Under the pieces are notes generated by a model that made no database searches, had not been told where the DNA came from, and worked only from the letters and a program-made list of their open reading frames with translations. A program made the position numbers and the translations under genes. Positions 24,379 through 40,900 of a stretch of DNA of 64,000 nt are shown piece by piece. This DNA comes from Theocolax elegans (lineage: Eukaryota > Arthropoda > Insecta > Hymenoptera > Cerocephalidae). The stretch is from contig CM047425.1 in NCBI GenBank assembly GCA_026168455.1, forward strand, positions 97,591,580 through 97,655,579, written 5' to 3'. The first letter of the stretch is position 1. Each line of letters starts with the position of its first letter.

Positions 24379-26663
24379 TAATCATAAGTTATTTTTTTAA
24401 CACCCCAAGCGCAAAACGGCACTTTCGTTTCATCTTTACGTTTCAAAATTACGGTTTGGCACGCAAGAGAAAAATAAATTTTTTCTCGTTTAAACTTTTC
24501 AACAAAAAACGTTTAAATGAAGTCAAATTTACTTTCTCTCCCTTATGGCAAAATGTACTATTTTTACTTGTGCGCATCCGATAATTGGCGTCTCGGCGGC
24601 AAATCAGGAGATGGCATTAAAATCTGATCTTCATTGTCTAATAAAGAATTTATTGAGTTTCCACGTTTTCTAGATTGACTGGAATCTAATACGATAATTA
24701 CGTGTACATTTTATAATATAGTAATATATATGATATTAAATTTATAAACTTACTCAATTGATCACAGACTAATTCTTCAACAATCATATTATATAGATTA
24801 CTCAAAGTTTTCCCCATTGTTATTTTCAGCTCTGATGGGTGGTATAAGGATATAGCAGGTTTCTTAATTTCAATTATTTTAACTTTCTTCTATTAAAGAT
24901 TAAAATATTTAGGAAAGAGAATACATTTATTTAAATATAATTTCTAATAATAAATGATGTATTAAAATTTTACCATTGTATATATTTTAAAATTGTCCAA
25001 CTTTAAATTTATTTGTTTAGAGTTTTCAGTATCAAATATTTGAATTTTTCTTTTGTTTTTCCTTTTAATGTTTAATTTTTCTTCACTTAGTGGTAATGCC
25101 AAGATTTCATCTTCTGGTGCAATTCTGTTTAATAAAAACAATAGAAAATAATATGAATATTTATTAACAGTTTAATACGAATATTTTTGTTATATATATT
25201 TACTATTCAAGAAATTATTGACTAATATATATAAATGTTTAAAGATTTTCATAAATATTAAGTTAAGAATATTAATTTACATTTGCTGCTGATTTTCTAA
25301 TCCACTAGGTATTTCATGATGGGATTGCATATTCAAATCTGAATGTAGAGGTTCAGGGATTGTCAGATCTAAAAATTGTAAAAATTGTACACCAAACTCA
25401 TTATATAATTACAAAATAATAAATGTATTTTTGACACTACCACAATACCTTTCATTTGTATACATGCAGGTTCATCGGGAAGCATGAATTGCACTCCATC
25501 TATTATTTCAGTTTCATTTTTTATACTAGTCTTTGACAGCTCCTTATTACTAAAATCTAGTCTCCGAGGAGTTGATCTATTGTCGGAAAGTCTAGGAGAT
25601 ACTGTCAATGACTAAGAATGAAAAGTATTATAAAAGTTTATAAGTCTTATACACATATTATGAAAAGCATTGAAAAAGTAAAATTTTATTGACCTTTTTC
25701 CTTTTTGTCGGTGTTTCATTATGAACATTCTCTGATTTTCTTTTGGGAGTTGTTATACTGCAACTCAAGTTATTACTTGAAGCTAAATCATCAATATTGT
25801 TAGCTGAAATGTTTAAAATTATTATTATATATTGTAATATGTAGTACAATAATGTAAATGTTTCTCAAAAAAATTATTATTACGGTTAATTCTATCTGGC
25901 AATTCAATGTCCACTTCAAATATTTCATCACCAAACTTCATAGGAAAGTCTGTCATAGACTAAATAAAATAATAATAAAAATGCTAATAATTTAATTGTT
26001 GTTAATATAAATACAATTGTAATACGTTACTGGAATAATTATATCTTCTTTCAAGAGGTTTTTATCTACTTCATTTTTTGGAAAAAGCTTTTCTATATTA
26101 ATTTCAGATAATTCTTGGAAATCTTCTAATGTATTTGGATCCTTCTTGCTGTAATATTTAAATATCTAAATTTAATATATAATATACTACTTATATATGT
26201 GTATAAAAATGTACTAAACTTTTTCTGTTTTTTTTTTCCGAAGTCTCCAACATCAAATGAATCAAATCCCTCCAACAATTTCTTACAATTATCTAAGATT
26301 TAAACAAATATTAAATTTTTTATTAAATAAAACAAAAATATTAAAAGTTTTGTATTTACTTTCTAAATCTTTGACCTGTTCCCGATATATGATATTAGCT
26401 CCAATTGCCATTTGTGATATTATATTAAATTTATATTTTTGGTCTTTTAAATGGTCTATCAGATCATCACTAAAAATAAATTATTAATTAATTATGTAAA
26501 AATAGAAAATCTATTAAATATTATAGTTATATATTTACCATACAGCAATAATATCTATGTTATTTTTCGATACTTTTTTTTTAGTAGACGATCTAGATAT
26601 TGTACCAGCAAACCAACAATTCGTTAGAGAATCGTTTTTTCGCCAATTAATAAATTCGTTCAT
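23052..26663 (-). CDS. REC8/RAD21-like alpha-kleisin (cohesin subunit)
   Basis: Likely meiotic cohesin kleisin. Seventeen exons join in frame to 665 residues: 26539..26663, 26360..26469, 26220..26292, 26031..26148, 25884..25959, 25694..25803, 25449..25611, 25281..25368, 24974..25124, 24754..24889, 24568..24685, 24199..24270, 24026..24109, 23812..23961, 23626..23745, 23224..23432 and 23052..23146. The N-terminus (KNDSLTNCWFAGTIS, then ICDDLIDHL after splicing) resembles the Rad21/Rec8 N-terminal domain (GPLARIWLAAHW in RAD21), which binds SMC3. The C-terminus (LLDLLWIERVSKMEVFVYLK, then KQRKIVIFQVDDMHIQI) fits the winged helix that binds SMC1. The middle is poorly conserved and Ser/Pro-rich, as in kleisins. 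The usual MFY start is replaced by MNEFINW, so the first exon is less certain. REC8 rather than RAD21 is inferred from divergence. Exons 12-14 look duplicated. Confidence 0.72.
24326..24370. repeat. (TA)n microsatellite
   Basis: Uninterrupted TA run in the intron between exons 11 and 12 of the kleisin gene. It is likely to vary in length between individuals. Confidence 0.9.
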
Positions 26664-27995
26664 CTGTACAGTAAACAATACCTATTTAATTAAGTTGTTG
26701 TGAAAAAATGATGGATGTATTTAAGTTTGGAGCGAACATGAATTTTGAGAAATGACTAAAAAATATTTGAATCTGAATTCCAAGAAAAATGCTATTTACG
26801 CGTTACGTTACGATAATTCACTTACACGAACAACCGGTTGAAACAAAAACAATTTAATTTTTCATAACTACTTTCTTTATATAAAAAATGTGTGAGAAAA
26901 CTATTATTTATACATGCCTTGTATTTATAAGTAATGCTATTGAAATGAGATAATTTATCGGCGATGAATTACATCAAATGTAAATTCTTCTGTATATATT
27001 TGATTACAAAAACATTAACATAATATAAAATGCATAATATAAAAAAACAAACTACATTGAACGAACCTCGATAAAAAACTTTAAACTGAAGAAAATATGA
27101 AATTTTTTTAACTGCGTACTTTTTTTTCACCGACAATCTTTGAATATTATTATATAGTTGTACATACTTCATATAATAAAAATAACTTTAACAACTAATT
27201 TCAATAATATTTTCTTAAAATTATCCCTTACCTTTGATTTCTAAAAGATAGCAAAAGCGTCAAAATTCTGGAGTGAAGAAATCGAATGTTTGCGTTCTAA
27301 TAGTAGTAGAACTGTTCGTTTGCAAAAACGTAAAGTGCGAAGGGGGTAAATTTCTCCGAATCTATACGTAAGTCAAATTATAAATTTTTTACCGACTAAG
27401 GGTAAAATTAATTTTTACTTAATACAAATTTACTTCAATGTACGTGAATAATTAATAAGTTAATATTTTTTGTATCGCTTGGTGTAAGTAAGTATACGTT
27501 GAAAATATTTTTATAAATGAACATAAAATTTACACAAAATTTGTTATACGTTTTAAAATATTTTAAATAAGAAATGTATTATGCATATGTATTTATAAAT
27601 TTCTCAGTATTATTATTGTTAATCATAAGACTATTTTATACTTATAGCAGTATACTTAATTATAATCAACAATTAAATTAAATTTTTTATTTTTTTACCT
27701 TATTAACTTACAGTCTCTTATTTAGGATTTCTGGATAACATTTAAAATTTATTTTAAATATTTTTATTAAATTTAAATATAATTACTAAAAAATGTAACA
27801 ATTGATCAATTGAAAATTCGAATTTTAATAAATATACATATATAATTGTTAATATTTCTTTTATTTATAAAATTACAAATTTAAAAAACAAAATATACTA
27901 TTTGAATAATTAATATTTTGTTTAAAATTACATAATAATTTTTTCTTCTTAAAGTAACATTGTAAGAGATTTAATACTAGGTATTAAAAAATATA
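26664..27995. other. Intergenic stretch upstream of the kleisin gene
   Basis: Should hold the promoter and any noncoding first exon of the kleisin gene and the 3' UTR of the glutathione S-transferase. A splice acceptor (TGTACAG) directly before the kleisin ATG hints at a 5' UTR intron. Otherwise AT-rich, with no gene seen. Confidence 0.45.
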
Positions 27996-30287
<2,292 letters not shown>

Positions 30288-32003
30288 ATGAATGGAACTC
30301 AAGCTAAAAGTATAAATTACACGAAGTACGATTGCCGTGAATTGGAAACATTTTTACGAAAAAATTTCGGTAACGAATTAATACTTGTGAGTTACACGAT
30401 CGATCAACTAGTACCATTGGGTGAAAATTTCGGTAGCAATATGTTAAAATTAGGTGCGAGTGTACGAAGGACTAAAGATTCACCTATTGAAGATTTGAAC
30501 TTTGTTGCGAAAACAATAATAGATTCGGAAATAAAACATAACAATTGGACTGACTTGATACTTAGGGAAACATTTATGTATACACATATTATACCATTTT
30601 ATCAGAAAATTGAAATCGAATGCGGTATTAATGAAAATACCACGATTAGAAATAATATTGCATTGTTATATGGTTATCGTATGTCTTTGGATTCCAATAC
30701 CGATATTGCCGATCGCGATGCTGTCATACTTCTGGAGGATCTCTACGTACGAGGTTATTATGTTTTGGACAAGATCGTTGGTAAGTTGTAACCGATCAAT
30801 TATAACCGCGCTATATGGTTTTGCACGAGGTTATTATTGTTTTTTAAATACATTTCAACATTTACATCGAATTTTTATTCAGTAATTGAGCGCATGGATA
30901 TATACTACTTGCAAAAAGTGACATTTTGTCTCGATATGTAGAACGAAATAAGTAGCGATATTTACTTAAAGTTGCGTATATATATATATATATATATAGA
31001 TGTACATTATTTACAAAACAGCCTCTACCCAATTAAAAGGTTTATTAAATTTCCTTAAATTTTAGAGTTGCATAAGGTCGTTTTGTTTAAAACGTAAATG
31101 TATAATTTAAATCAATGACACACAGCATAATTTATCAAAATCAAAACTTAATATTATTTCGATGATTTCTATATCATTCGTTTATTCAAATTTATATAAA
31201 TACTTTTAGGCTTGGACTTACTCCACGCAACAAATGCAATAAAACTTTTGGCAAGATTCCACGCAATCGGTATAATCGCGAAGAATAAGTACCCAAGCGA
31301 ATTCGGTGAAATAAAAACAAGATCGTTAAAACAAGGATTTAGTCATAGCGTATTAAATGAACTCTACCAAAATTTGGTGAATGTGATAAAAAAAGTACCG
31401 ATTTTCCAAGAGTACATCCCTTTCATGGAAAACATCGTAACGAGAGTGAAAGGCGGCTGGAAATTCGAGTTGGTGACGCACGATCTCTGGTCCACTGTAA
31501 TTCACAACGATTTCTGGACCAACAACATCATGTTCCACCGTGATAAATCGGGTAACGTCGATGACGTCAAATTCATCGATTTTCAAACTTATAGTTTTGC
31601 TGATCTTTTTGTTGATCTTACTTATTTTTTGTGCACAAGTTTAAATGACGATGTCAAGTTCAATCATTTTGATGAATTACTTGATGTTTATTACGAAACT
31701 TTTATCAATAATTTGAAAATTATGAATTTTAACGTTGACGATTATTCAAGAAAAAAATTTGACGATCGATTTCGAGAAGATGCTTGGAAAGAATTTTTAC
31801 ATTGTGCCCTTGCTTTACATTTTTTTACCGCTGACATAGATAGAAACGTTGAAAACCCTGATAAAATGTTTTCGAAATTGAGAGCTTGCGAGGGCACTGA
31901 TTTGTATCATAAAAAAGTAATGCAAGTTTTGCGAATTTTTCAACTTAAAAATTGGTTAGACTGTGATAATATTAAAAAGGAAGATACTCAAATGAATACT
32001 TGA
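30288..32003 (+). CDS. EcKinase-like protein B
   Basis: Small-molecule kinase of the ecdysteroid-kinase-like family. Exons 30288..30780 and 31210..32003 give 428 residues; the intron is phase 1 and 429 bases. The N-lobe has PLGENFGSNMLKLGASVRR and NFVAKT. The catalytic loop is VIHNDFWTNNIMF (H263, N264, D265), with Asn replacing the Gly of most relatives, and D288 lies in FIDFQ. Closest in the window to gene E: both have SPIE(D/E) followed by NFVAKT, the HND loop and FAD(L/I)FVDL. The C-terminus extends about 15 residues beyond the usual W-ending helix (QLKNWLDCDNIKKEDTQMNT). Family is firm; substrate unknown. Confidence 0.87.
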
Positions 32004-33234
32004 CTCCAGGTATTCGAATCTTAATTAAATTTTTAACTAATTTTATTTAACAATTTTTGTACATACCATTATACTATTATAGTAATATATTAAATCTGAA
32101 AATGTAAATATAGTTTTTACCGAGTATTTTAACAAAATGAAATTGACGTCGAATTAAATATTTTTAAATAAGTATAAGTTTTAATTTAAAAAAACAGTTT
32201 TAATAAAAAAAATCAGTCTGTGTTTTTAGAATCACGAATGATAAAATTGTTTCTATTTATTTATAACCTTCCTCTACCTGCATAGATTGTATTTTTTGAA
32301 GGATAATCAGCTTTTGCGTTCGAATATATTAAAGTTTAAAGGTAATGTTATTAATTTTATTTTAAAAATTATGTCAACTAGAACAAGTATTAAAAAAAAA
32401 AGAAATATTTAATAGATAGGATACTATAATAGATACTACGATGTTGTACATACATATTTTACCTATAAAATTAATCCAGAAACGTCAATGAATAATAATA
32501 ATTATCTTTTACATTATGAAAGTCGTGTATAATATACTAATCAAAACAAAAGCTGTTGTGTTTCCCACTTTTCCTGTATGACCCTGCGTATATTAAACGT
32601 CGAATTATATGTTTAGTCGATTTGCAAATAACCAACATACAAAAATTTAAACAATATTTATGAAAATTTTGCAAACCCTTTTGTATTAATCATATTCTCT
32701 ATTTTATTACACAAGCGTATTGAAAGAATGGTTAAATCTAAACTAAGCAATTTTTGCATGCCTCAGTTCAGCAACAACGTTTAGTTAATAAAAAATTAAT
32801 AGAACAAACGCGTAGATGTAGTAAGCCTGTGATTTATATTGTATATACGAATTAGATTATTGATTACTACGCTTATACGTTTATTCCTAACATAAAAAAA
32901 CTGTTACAAACTTTCCGAAGCGTAACATGTAGTAGGTAAGTTGATAAATTTCCTCTGTGATATATATACATATACATTTATATATATATACGTATATATA
33001 TACGAAATAAGAGAAAAGTTTTTCTCATACAATGCATAAAATCGGCACTTATATACATATTTCGTAGATATGTATTGTTAAATATGGATGTTAAAGTTAC
33101 ATTAATAATAACCTGGGTATATTCGTCAAAAGCTTCCGATGAGCGCTCACTTTTGTTGAATACCCTCTACTGTGTAGTTTATTATAAACAGATTTACTAA
33201 CATCTTCGTATTTTGTTGTTCAAATTCGTTGATT
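32004..33234. other. Intergenic stretch before the odorant receptor
   Basis: AT-rich, with a short TA/CA-rich patch near 32960-33005. It should hold the 3' UTR of EcKinase B and the promoter of the receptor. No other gene seen. Confidence 0.5.
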
Positions 33235-35248
33235 ATGGAAGAAAATATTGTAACTTTTGATCAGATGACTCATCTATACGTTGAGCTTTTTAAAATTTTG
33301 GGCTTCATTCCTTACGATCGCGATTTGAATCGCTTTAGGTATTTTACGAATTAATAAGATAAATAGCAATGAATGATTATTTATATATCATTCTTTTCGA
33401 TCATTTTGTTTCGCTTGTAAAAATTATCATCACTAATTATTTGAATATTCAATCTTATATATAGGGTAACTATAAAGCAATATTGTTGTCATATTATATG
33501 GCACTTAGTAAACGCAAGTCATAATACAATGTACCTAGGTTACGGTATAAGAATGTTACTGAATAACTCTATGGATGTCTCATTAGTGTGTGAAATAATA
33601 GTTGTACAGGGTATATGTTTACGTTACTTGTTTATTTACTTACAACGTCGAGATTTAGTTAAAATAGTGGAATTTTGTAAAAAATTATGGAATCGTCTGA
33701 AATCGGATGAAATATGCCATGTAAGAGCATTTGAAAGAAAAGTTTATTATCTTTGGAGCTTCTTTTTCTGGAATAGTATTGCTATAACGATTTTTTACAT
33801 TCTGGTGGCACAAATAGTTAGACTGCCACCACTCGAAGTTAATGGGACAGAAAGACGTATATTACCGTTAAAGTATGATTCAGTTTTATCAAATTTTTAG
33901 AATATGTATGGAATATTCGGGACATCGAGTAAGAGAAATAAAAATATGCCTATTTTGTAGATTCTACGTGGACGTTCAAGATGAACCTTGGTACATGATA
34001 GCTACAATATTTCAAATTATAGCGCAAATTGGTATAATCCCAATATTAGTAGGAATCGAAACTGTAGGACCGTTTTTAATAATGATGACGTGTGGTTATT
34101 TGCGAGTTCTGCAAAATCGATTTTTAGCTATGAAGTACGAAACGCATGTGAATAAATTACTCGTTAACGAAGTAACTGATTGTGTCGAATTTCATCAACA
34201 AATTATGCAGTAAGTTAATAGTAATATACGTATTGTTTTACCATAATTAAAAATTATCAGTTGTTTCTCTACTTTTTTTCAATATTAAATATTATATACT
34301 TTATCTTTCATAGATTTAGTGAGAAAATTGAAATATTTATGCGGAGCGTGTATATGGTCCAAGTGCTTTGTACAATTTACAATTCCTCAATCGTAGGAAT
34401 CGTGATACTTAATGTAAGACACACTATAACACACATATTGTTGTTAATGTACAATTTTCATTTTTTAATATTTCAAAAACAGGGAAATGAAAATAGATTA
34501 AAATACGCAACTATATTAATTTTAAATCTAATGCAATTCTTCGCATGTCAATGGTTTCCAGAACATATATTTAACGAAGTATACCTTATACGTATATATT
34601 CATAATTAGATAAGCAATTTTTTTAAATTACACAAACAATATAAGATTCTGTTTTTAATTTTAAAAGAGCGATGCAATTGTAAATGCTGCGTACAGCGCA
34701 TCATTGTTACACTCTGAGTATGAATATAAAGCAAATCGTATGTTATTAATAGTGATGTTAAGAGCAGCTAAACCAGTAGAAATGACGGCCGGAGGATACA
34801 TTAAACTTTCTTTAGAATATTTTCAACGTGTACGTATGTAAAGTAAATCAGTATTTTATTTAACTTAAGAAAAATGTGTATACAACTTTGTTCGATTCAT
34901 TTAGAAATTTAGCATATTTTACGTTTCATGTATTAAATATATTGAAAACATTAATATTGATACACAACATTTTAAAATTTTTGAGTTTTGAAATAAATAG
35001 TTACAGATTTTTTGATTTTGATTTAAAAAAATTAAGTATAAAGTTAAAGTTGTGTACATACAATACAAATCTGTGATCTAATCATATGATGTTTTCCTTG
35101 TTACTGTATGTATGAGATGCTGTAGAATTTTCTTTAATATTAATTGCACTTTAATCTATGTAATATCCTGCAATAATTATGCTTATAATTACAGATGGTC
35201 GTTAATGCATTTTCGTTCTTTACTGTTCTTCGCAGCATGTCCGAATAA
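33235..35248 (+). CDS. Insect odorant receptor (7tm_6 family)
   Basis: Ligand-binding subunit of an Orco-dependent olfactory cation channel in sensory neuron membranes. Seven exons, 33235..33338, 33465..33872, 33961..34209, 34314..34413, 34483..34578, 34668..34829 and 35195..35248, join in frame to 390 residues, normal for the family. Hydrophobic segments alternate with short loops (VYYLWSFFFWNSIAITIFYI; IATIFQIIAQIGIIPILVGI). Diagnostic family features are the late QWFPEHIFNES segment, the LLIVMLRAAKPVEMTAGGYI block and the terminal exon MVVNAFSFFTVLRSMSE. All three late introns are phase 0, as is usual in insect ORs. The gene appears intact and single here, although hymenopteran ORs usually occur in tandem arrays. 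Ligand unknown. Confidence 0.9.
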
Positions 35249-36285
35249 ATTAACAAAAGATAATCGTATGTGTAAATCTGTAGAGTAAATTAAATATATA
35301 TACACTAAATAATTGATTTATAAATTTACATACCCGCTTTACAAATAATATCAATTTGTTTAACGAAATTAATAATATTATATGCTTGTTTAGGCATCGT
35401 TTTTCTATCGTTATTGCGTTGTTATAAAAAGAGTTACGAAAATTCTTTTTTGTATATACAAACGCAAATTTATGCTATTTAAGGTATTCGGAAAATTTTG
35501 ATAAGCAAGTCGATAAAGGAGCAGATTACAAATTTATCTTGACAGTTGTAAACTTGTTGGTACTGTAGAACTTCTGATTTCGAAGTGAAATATTTATAGC
35601 TATACATCTTTTGTCCTCGATAAATTTTTCATATAGTAGATGTAATAAATCTATCTCTATATCTTGTGGAGACAAAGATTATGATACCATATATATAGCA
35701 TAAAATTTTTTTTATTAAATTTTTATTTATTTTTAATTTAATACATATTAGAGCTTATTAAGCTATAGAGTCCTATATCAATAAATGCATAGATATATAA
35801 TAAAATTACATTTCTATACGTATCAATGTTCATCTCAAGAAATAACTATATAACACTAGATGAATTTCAAGATATTATATAAACATTTCAAAATTTGTGT
35901 GACATGGAAAATAATTAATTTATTAGAAAGTTCTATAAGAATATGATTTATGAAACTAATCAGAATAAATTGAACATAACAGATTGTTGAGTAAATTTAA
36001 TAATTTACGCAAATCAAATATCGTTTGTTATAAAAATGTCATATAATTAATACTGTTTTGCGTTTAAATGGAGAATGTTATCTACGAGTCTGTAAATGAG
36101 CTTACGTGAAGTTTTACTAGAACCAACCATTTCTAGTACAGTAACAGTCTGTGCGGTGCCGCACGTGGTCGCAAAAATATCTTCGGATGCGGTTTGTGTT
36201 CAGTCAACGCGAGACTCGTCGAACGCGTATATCCTATTAACTCTCTCTCTAATCTCGTTTATACACACTGTACGTGAAGGAAAAT
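35249..36285. other. Intergenic stretch before EcKinase C
   Basis: AT-rich, becoming GC-richer from about 36140 (GTGCCGCACGTGG), which looks like the promoter and 5' UTR of EcKinase C. An 80-codon reading frame starting at 36096 shows no family resemblance and is not called. Confidence 0.45.
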
Positions 36286-37963
36286 ATGGTCGAGACGCAC
36301 AAAATTGTACTTCGCGATTTAGAATCGTTATTACGTAAGAAATTTGGAGAAAAACTTGTACTTATAAAATATGATACGGAATCGTTATTACCGATTGGCG
36401 AAAATTACGGAAGTACGATATTAAAGGTTTGCGCGTTAATTAACATAGAAAACAAAGAAACGGAATTGAATTTAGTTGCAAAAATGATGCCGCCTACTGA
36501 GTTTCAAAGGATTATTTTTGACAGTACGTATACTTTTAAAAAGGAAGCTTATCTCTACGAGGAACTGATACCGGCTTATCAACGTTTGGAATGTGAATTT
36601 GGAGTTAAGGAAGACGACATTTTTGACATTGTACCTAAATTTTACGGTGCAAGATTTACTTTGACCACTGATGATGTCGTTGACGATGATGCAGTTATTT
36701 TAATGCAAAATCTCAAAGTTCAAGGATATTACACAGCTGACAGACATATAGGTATATAGACATATATACAAGCGTCTTTAATTCATAACAGTTTTATTTA
36801 ACCTATACTAATACTATACTATTTCATTACTATTACTATATATTAACAATATAATTTTTAAGTACTGCATATCTTTGATTTATTATTTTTTGTTTAACTA
36901 TGATAACGAACGACTACATTTCAATTAATTCCGTATTTACTTAAATGATTGCATTATCTGTAATTCCTGTTTTAACTCACGTTTACTGTTTATGTTGTTG
37001 CGAAATAGAATTTGAAGCTTATTTTAAGCTTTAACTATAATATAACTAATCAATTGACAATACAAAGATTATGATTACATTTTGGTATTATAGTATATAT
37101 CATATATATAAATTGCGCTTTTTGTGATTAGTGCACAAATGATATCTTTATACAATTATTTAATTTTTTTACAATTAATAATTTATTTTTAATTTTATAC
37201 AGGTTTAGATTACGATCATGCGAAATGCGCTATAATTGCATTAGCTCGATTTCACGCACTAGGGATGGCAATGAAGTACAAAAAGCCAGAATTCTTCGAA
37301 ATTTTGAAAGTTAAATCGAAGTGCCTTAAGATTAGTGACAATGTTGATTTTGTCGAGTCACTTAAATTTTTCTTAGCGTTAATGGAAAATGACCCAGAAA
37401 TGTCAGTTCATTATGATAGTATCAAAAAATCAATGACACAAGAATCCGCTGTTACATGGACAGCACCACCGACCGAACCTTGGTCAACCATTGTACATTC
37501 TGATTTTTGGATTAACAACATTATGTTTCGAAAAGATTCGATTACAAACAAAATAGTAGATGTTAAATTTGTTGACTTTCAAAATTATCTTTTTATCAGT
37601 CCATTGCGTGAATTGACATTTTTCCTGGTTACAAATTTTAATGCTGAAGTTATGGAAAACAAATTTGACGATTTGTTAGATTGTTATTACGAAAATTTTA
37701 TAACAATACTAAAAAGGATGAAATGCGATATAGAGCCGTTTAGTAGGGATAAATTTGACGAAAGAATGAAAATTGATGCATTCATAGAATTTCCACATTG
37801 TCCCTTTATGTTAAAAGTGATGACAACTGATGCTAAAGATTACGATAAGGTTAAAGATATTAAAACGTTAATTTTGAATAATAATGCTAATCCTTTATTA
37901 GTCGAAAGGTTACGAAGATGTGTTAAAAAATTTGAAGAAAAAAGATGGTTTGATAAATCATAA
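36286..37963 (+). CDS. EcKinase-like protein C
   Basis: Ecdysteroid-kinase-like family. Exons 36286..36751 and 37203..37963 give 408 residues, with a 451-base phase-1 intron at the position shared by all five paralogues. The N-lobe has PIGENYGSTILKVCA and NLVAKMMPPTEF, the latter nearly the same as gene A. The catalytic loop is IVHSDFWINNIMF (H254, S255, D256): Ser stands where A and D have Gly and B and E have Asn. FVDFQ is kept. The segment that reads FLCTS or FLCAS in most relatives is FLVTN here. The ATG at 36286 is the first in frame; four sense codons before it show no homology. Catalytic Asp and Asn residues remain, so activity is likely. Substrate unknown. Confidence 0.86.
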
Positions 37964-40900
37964 GTTAAGAATCAATAACAGTCGCGTGTGTAATTTATTG
38001 TTGATCCAAAAACACATGAAATAATATATTCAACTATACTAATAGCGTTATTCAATTCTAAGAGAATCTTAAAGAATTCTACTATTGTATTTAATTATAA
38101 AATTTTATTTATTTAGCCTACAAATGGGTAATAAAATGTGATATTACAAAATATACTTATACTTTTATAAAAGTTGTGCAAGGAAGATTTTTGTAAAAAT
38201 GTACCTACTATTTTAAAAATAAAAATATAATATTATCTTTTTATATTTTATTTATTTTCAATCAATTTATTTAATCATATGTGATATTAAATCTTAATTA
38301 GATTCAGCAAATAATTTAGTAACCTAATTGTAATATTTATATTACATGACGTCAATTATCAATTGTAATAAGTATAAGATATTTGCTGGGCAACAATTAC
38401 TTATGCTTGATTTTTTTTAAATATTATGGTTGTTACAATTTAATATATATAAAAATTTGATTTTTAATAATAGAAATTTTTAATAATATAAACAATAGTA
38501 AAAGAGATAAGTAAATATAAAAAAAACAAATTGATAAATGAGTTACATAATAGATAGTAAATTTTAATTTTACAACTATAAGATAACTGTATAGATAACC
38601 GAGTAGTCATGTATTTAAAATGTTTCTTCATCCATTACGAATAGTTTTGATTAACCATATAATCTAATTGATTATATTGAAATATAAAAACATACAAAAA
38701 AATTAAATAACATCAAGTTGGTTTACATTTAGTCCAAATTTATTATCATTTTTGTCACAAAATTCCACATAGTTAGAGTTCATAAAAATACTTGACTTAT
38801 TACGTTATTAAATTGATGAAAGAACTTGTATTTATTATTATACGTTCATATACATTTTGATTAGACAATTTTTAAAGCGTGAATACACCGTATATGTAAC
38901 GTAGTGATAAAACAGATGATGACCATGGAAAGCAATTGCTATATATTTAAGTAAGTGAGAGATGAATTAAAATAGAAATATTAAATTCGTAGGTTAAAGT
39001 CATTTACAACAGCAGCTGCGGTGAATAGTATAAAATAAAAATAGCCTTATTTTTCATTAGTTTTTTAACTATATTTTAGGAACAGTATGCTTATTATTTT
39101 TTGTTTTTCAACAAATGCATTTTTCCCCAAACTTATATTATACTATTATTTAAGTAATTTTGTTTCTTAACAAAAACAATAAGAATAACGTTAATAATTT
39201 GAATGATTAATTTTTTACAAGGATTATAGGGAGTATTTAATATATTTGTAAGAAGTGAATCTTTGGTATTTTCTTATTTACGTAAACTCGAGGTAAACTG
39301 CAAGAAAATTAGGAATGTAAATCTGTGTTATAGTTACAAATATAAATAACAATTTTCTAATTATATAAAGCATAAGTTGACACAAAGTTCCATTTCTACC
39401 TGTTAGTGTCATGAACTTGTCATTGAACTCTAATCCACACCACATGAACCTCTAAGATTATAGTACATGTCTTACAAATACATTTATTATACACATAAAT
39501 AATGCACTACATTGCAAAATATAACGTAAAAATAACTGTAGATTGCGTTTGGATGGAGAATCGACATTATTTATGCGCTACTGCAATAGCAGCATAGCTG
39601 TTCCTATACTAATGACACAAAACACGTGTAATTCGAAATTAAGTGATATAACATTAGCAATTACACCTCTTAACATAGTTGGTTTATATTTTTATATTAA
39701 AAAATTAATATATAAATTTGTTATAAAATAAAAAAATTAATGTGGGGAACAAGTTTACAACTAATTTTCTTAAAATATTAACATTGGTATTATAAGCCTT
39801 GTTTTATTTTTGTAAAGTACTTTTTAGCATGATTGTTATAATCAGACTTTTATATCAAATTTACTGTCACACTTACCGGCTTACTTCCGCCAGGTATTCG
39901 CTGGACTTATATTTTTAAGCGAGTATCTGAGGAAATATCTGTGATTTGATAAAGTAACCATTTTTTATTATTACATATAATTATATTAATGAAGTGTACG
40001 GCAAATTTAACGATAAAAAGCAGCGCATGCATTGTTATAATTAAATAAAATATTACACGGCTTTCATTTTAGTTTTGAGATTTAATGATTAAATGATATC
40101 GAACAACAAGATTTTTACATTATAGTTGTTATTGATAACTTAGGATTTGATAACGATAATGAAAAATAAAATAAATAGTAACGATTTATCAGTTACTGAT
40201 ATTCAATATTGTTCACGATAATCTTTGATAATATTATTCTTAAGAGCCACTTCTATTTACAATATGTTATGAATTAATTAATATTTATGTAGTAATTTAA
40301 GGCAATGCTGTGTAATCGACTGTTGTTTACAGATTATATTATAGATGAAAGTAACACTTCTGAATTTAATTTGTCATAAACGCTTAATTTAGTTACTATT
40401 TTTTATATTGTTATACAAATTATATTTAAATTTGACGAAAAAATACCACTTAAATCAATTAAAATTTTATTGTACCATGTGAAGAAACAACTCAATGCTT
40501 TTCATATCTAGAAAATTATTCTATTTATTTTAAAACGTGCGTTAAACACGTAGATTAGAGTTGATAAAATATAGTCAAATTTATATACATACTTATCATT
40601 AAAATAATCTTAGAAAGCAGCAAGAAAGATGATTTTAAACACAAAAATATTTATATTAATCATTTTACGCCTTGAGAGGTAGGTTTCGGACACTCCTTTG
40701 TGAGATCTCATAACTAATACAATTTTCATGAAAAAAATTCGCATAGTTATATTGTTATATAGTTTAAAGTGCACTCTTTCTGATGTTCTTTATGTATAAT
40801 TTAAAAAAATAATAATAAATACGAGAAAAAATAATTTAAAAATAAAAATTCAAGAATGTTTTATACATTTTTTATAACTTATAGTTTTATAGATTAACGG

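Noticed and set aside
24390..24567. Possible second copy of the EcKinase A foldback in a kleisin intron
   Set aside because: Shares only a short TTTACTTTCTCTCCCTTATG-like string with the foldback and no matching arms by eye.
36096..36338. 80-codon frame before EcKinase C
   Set aside because: It overlaps the kinase start in another frame, has no homologue that I recognise, and lies in the likely promoter or 5' UTR.
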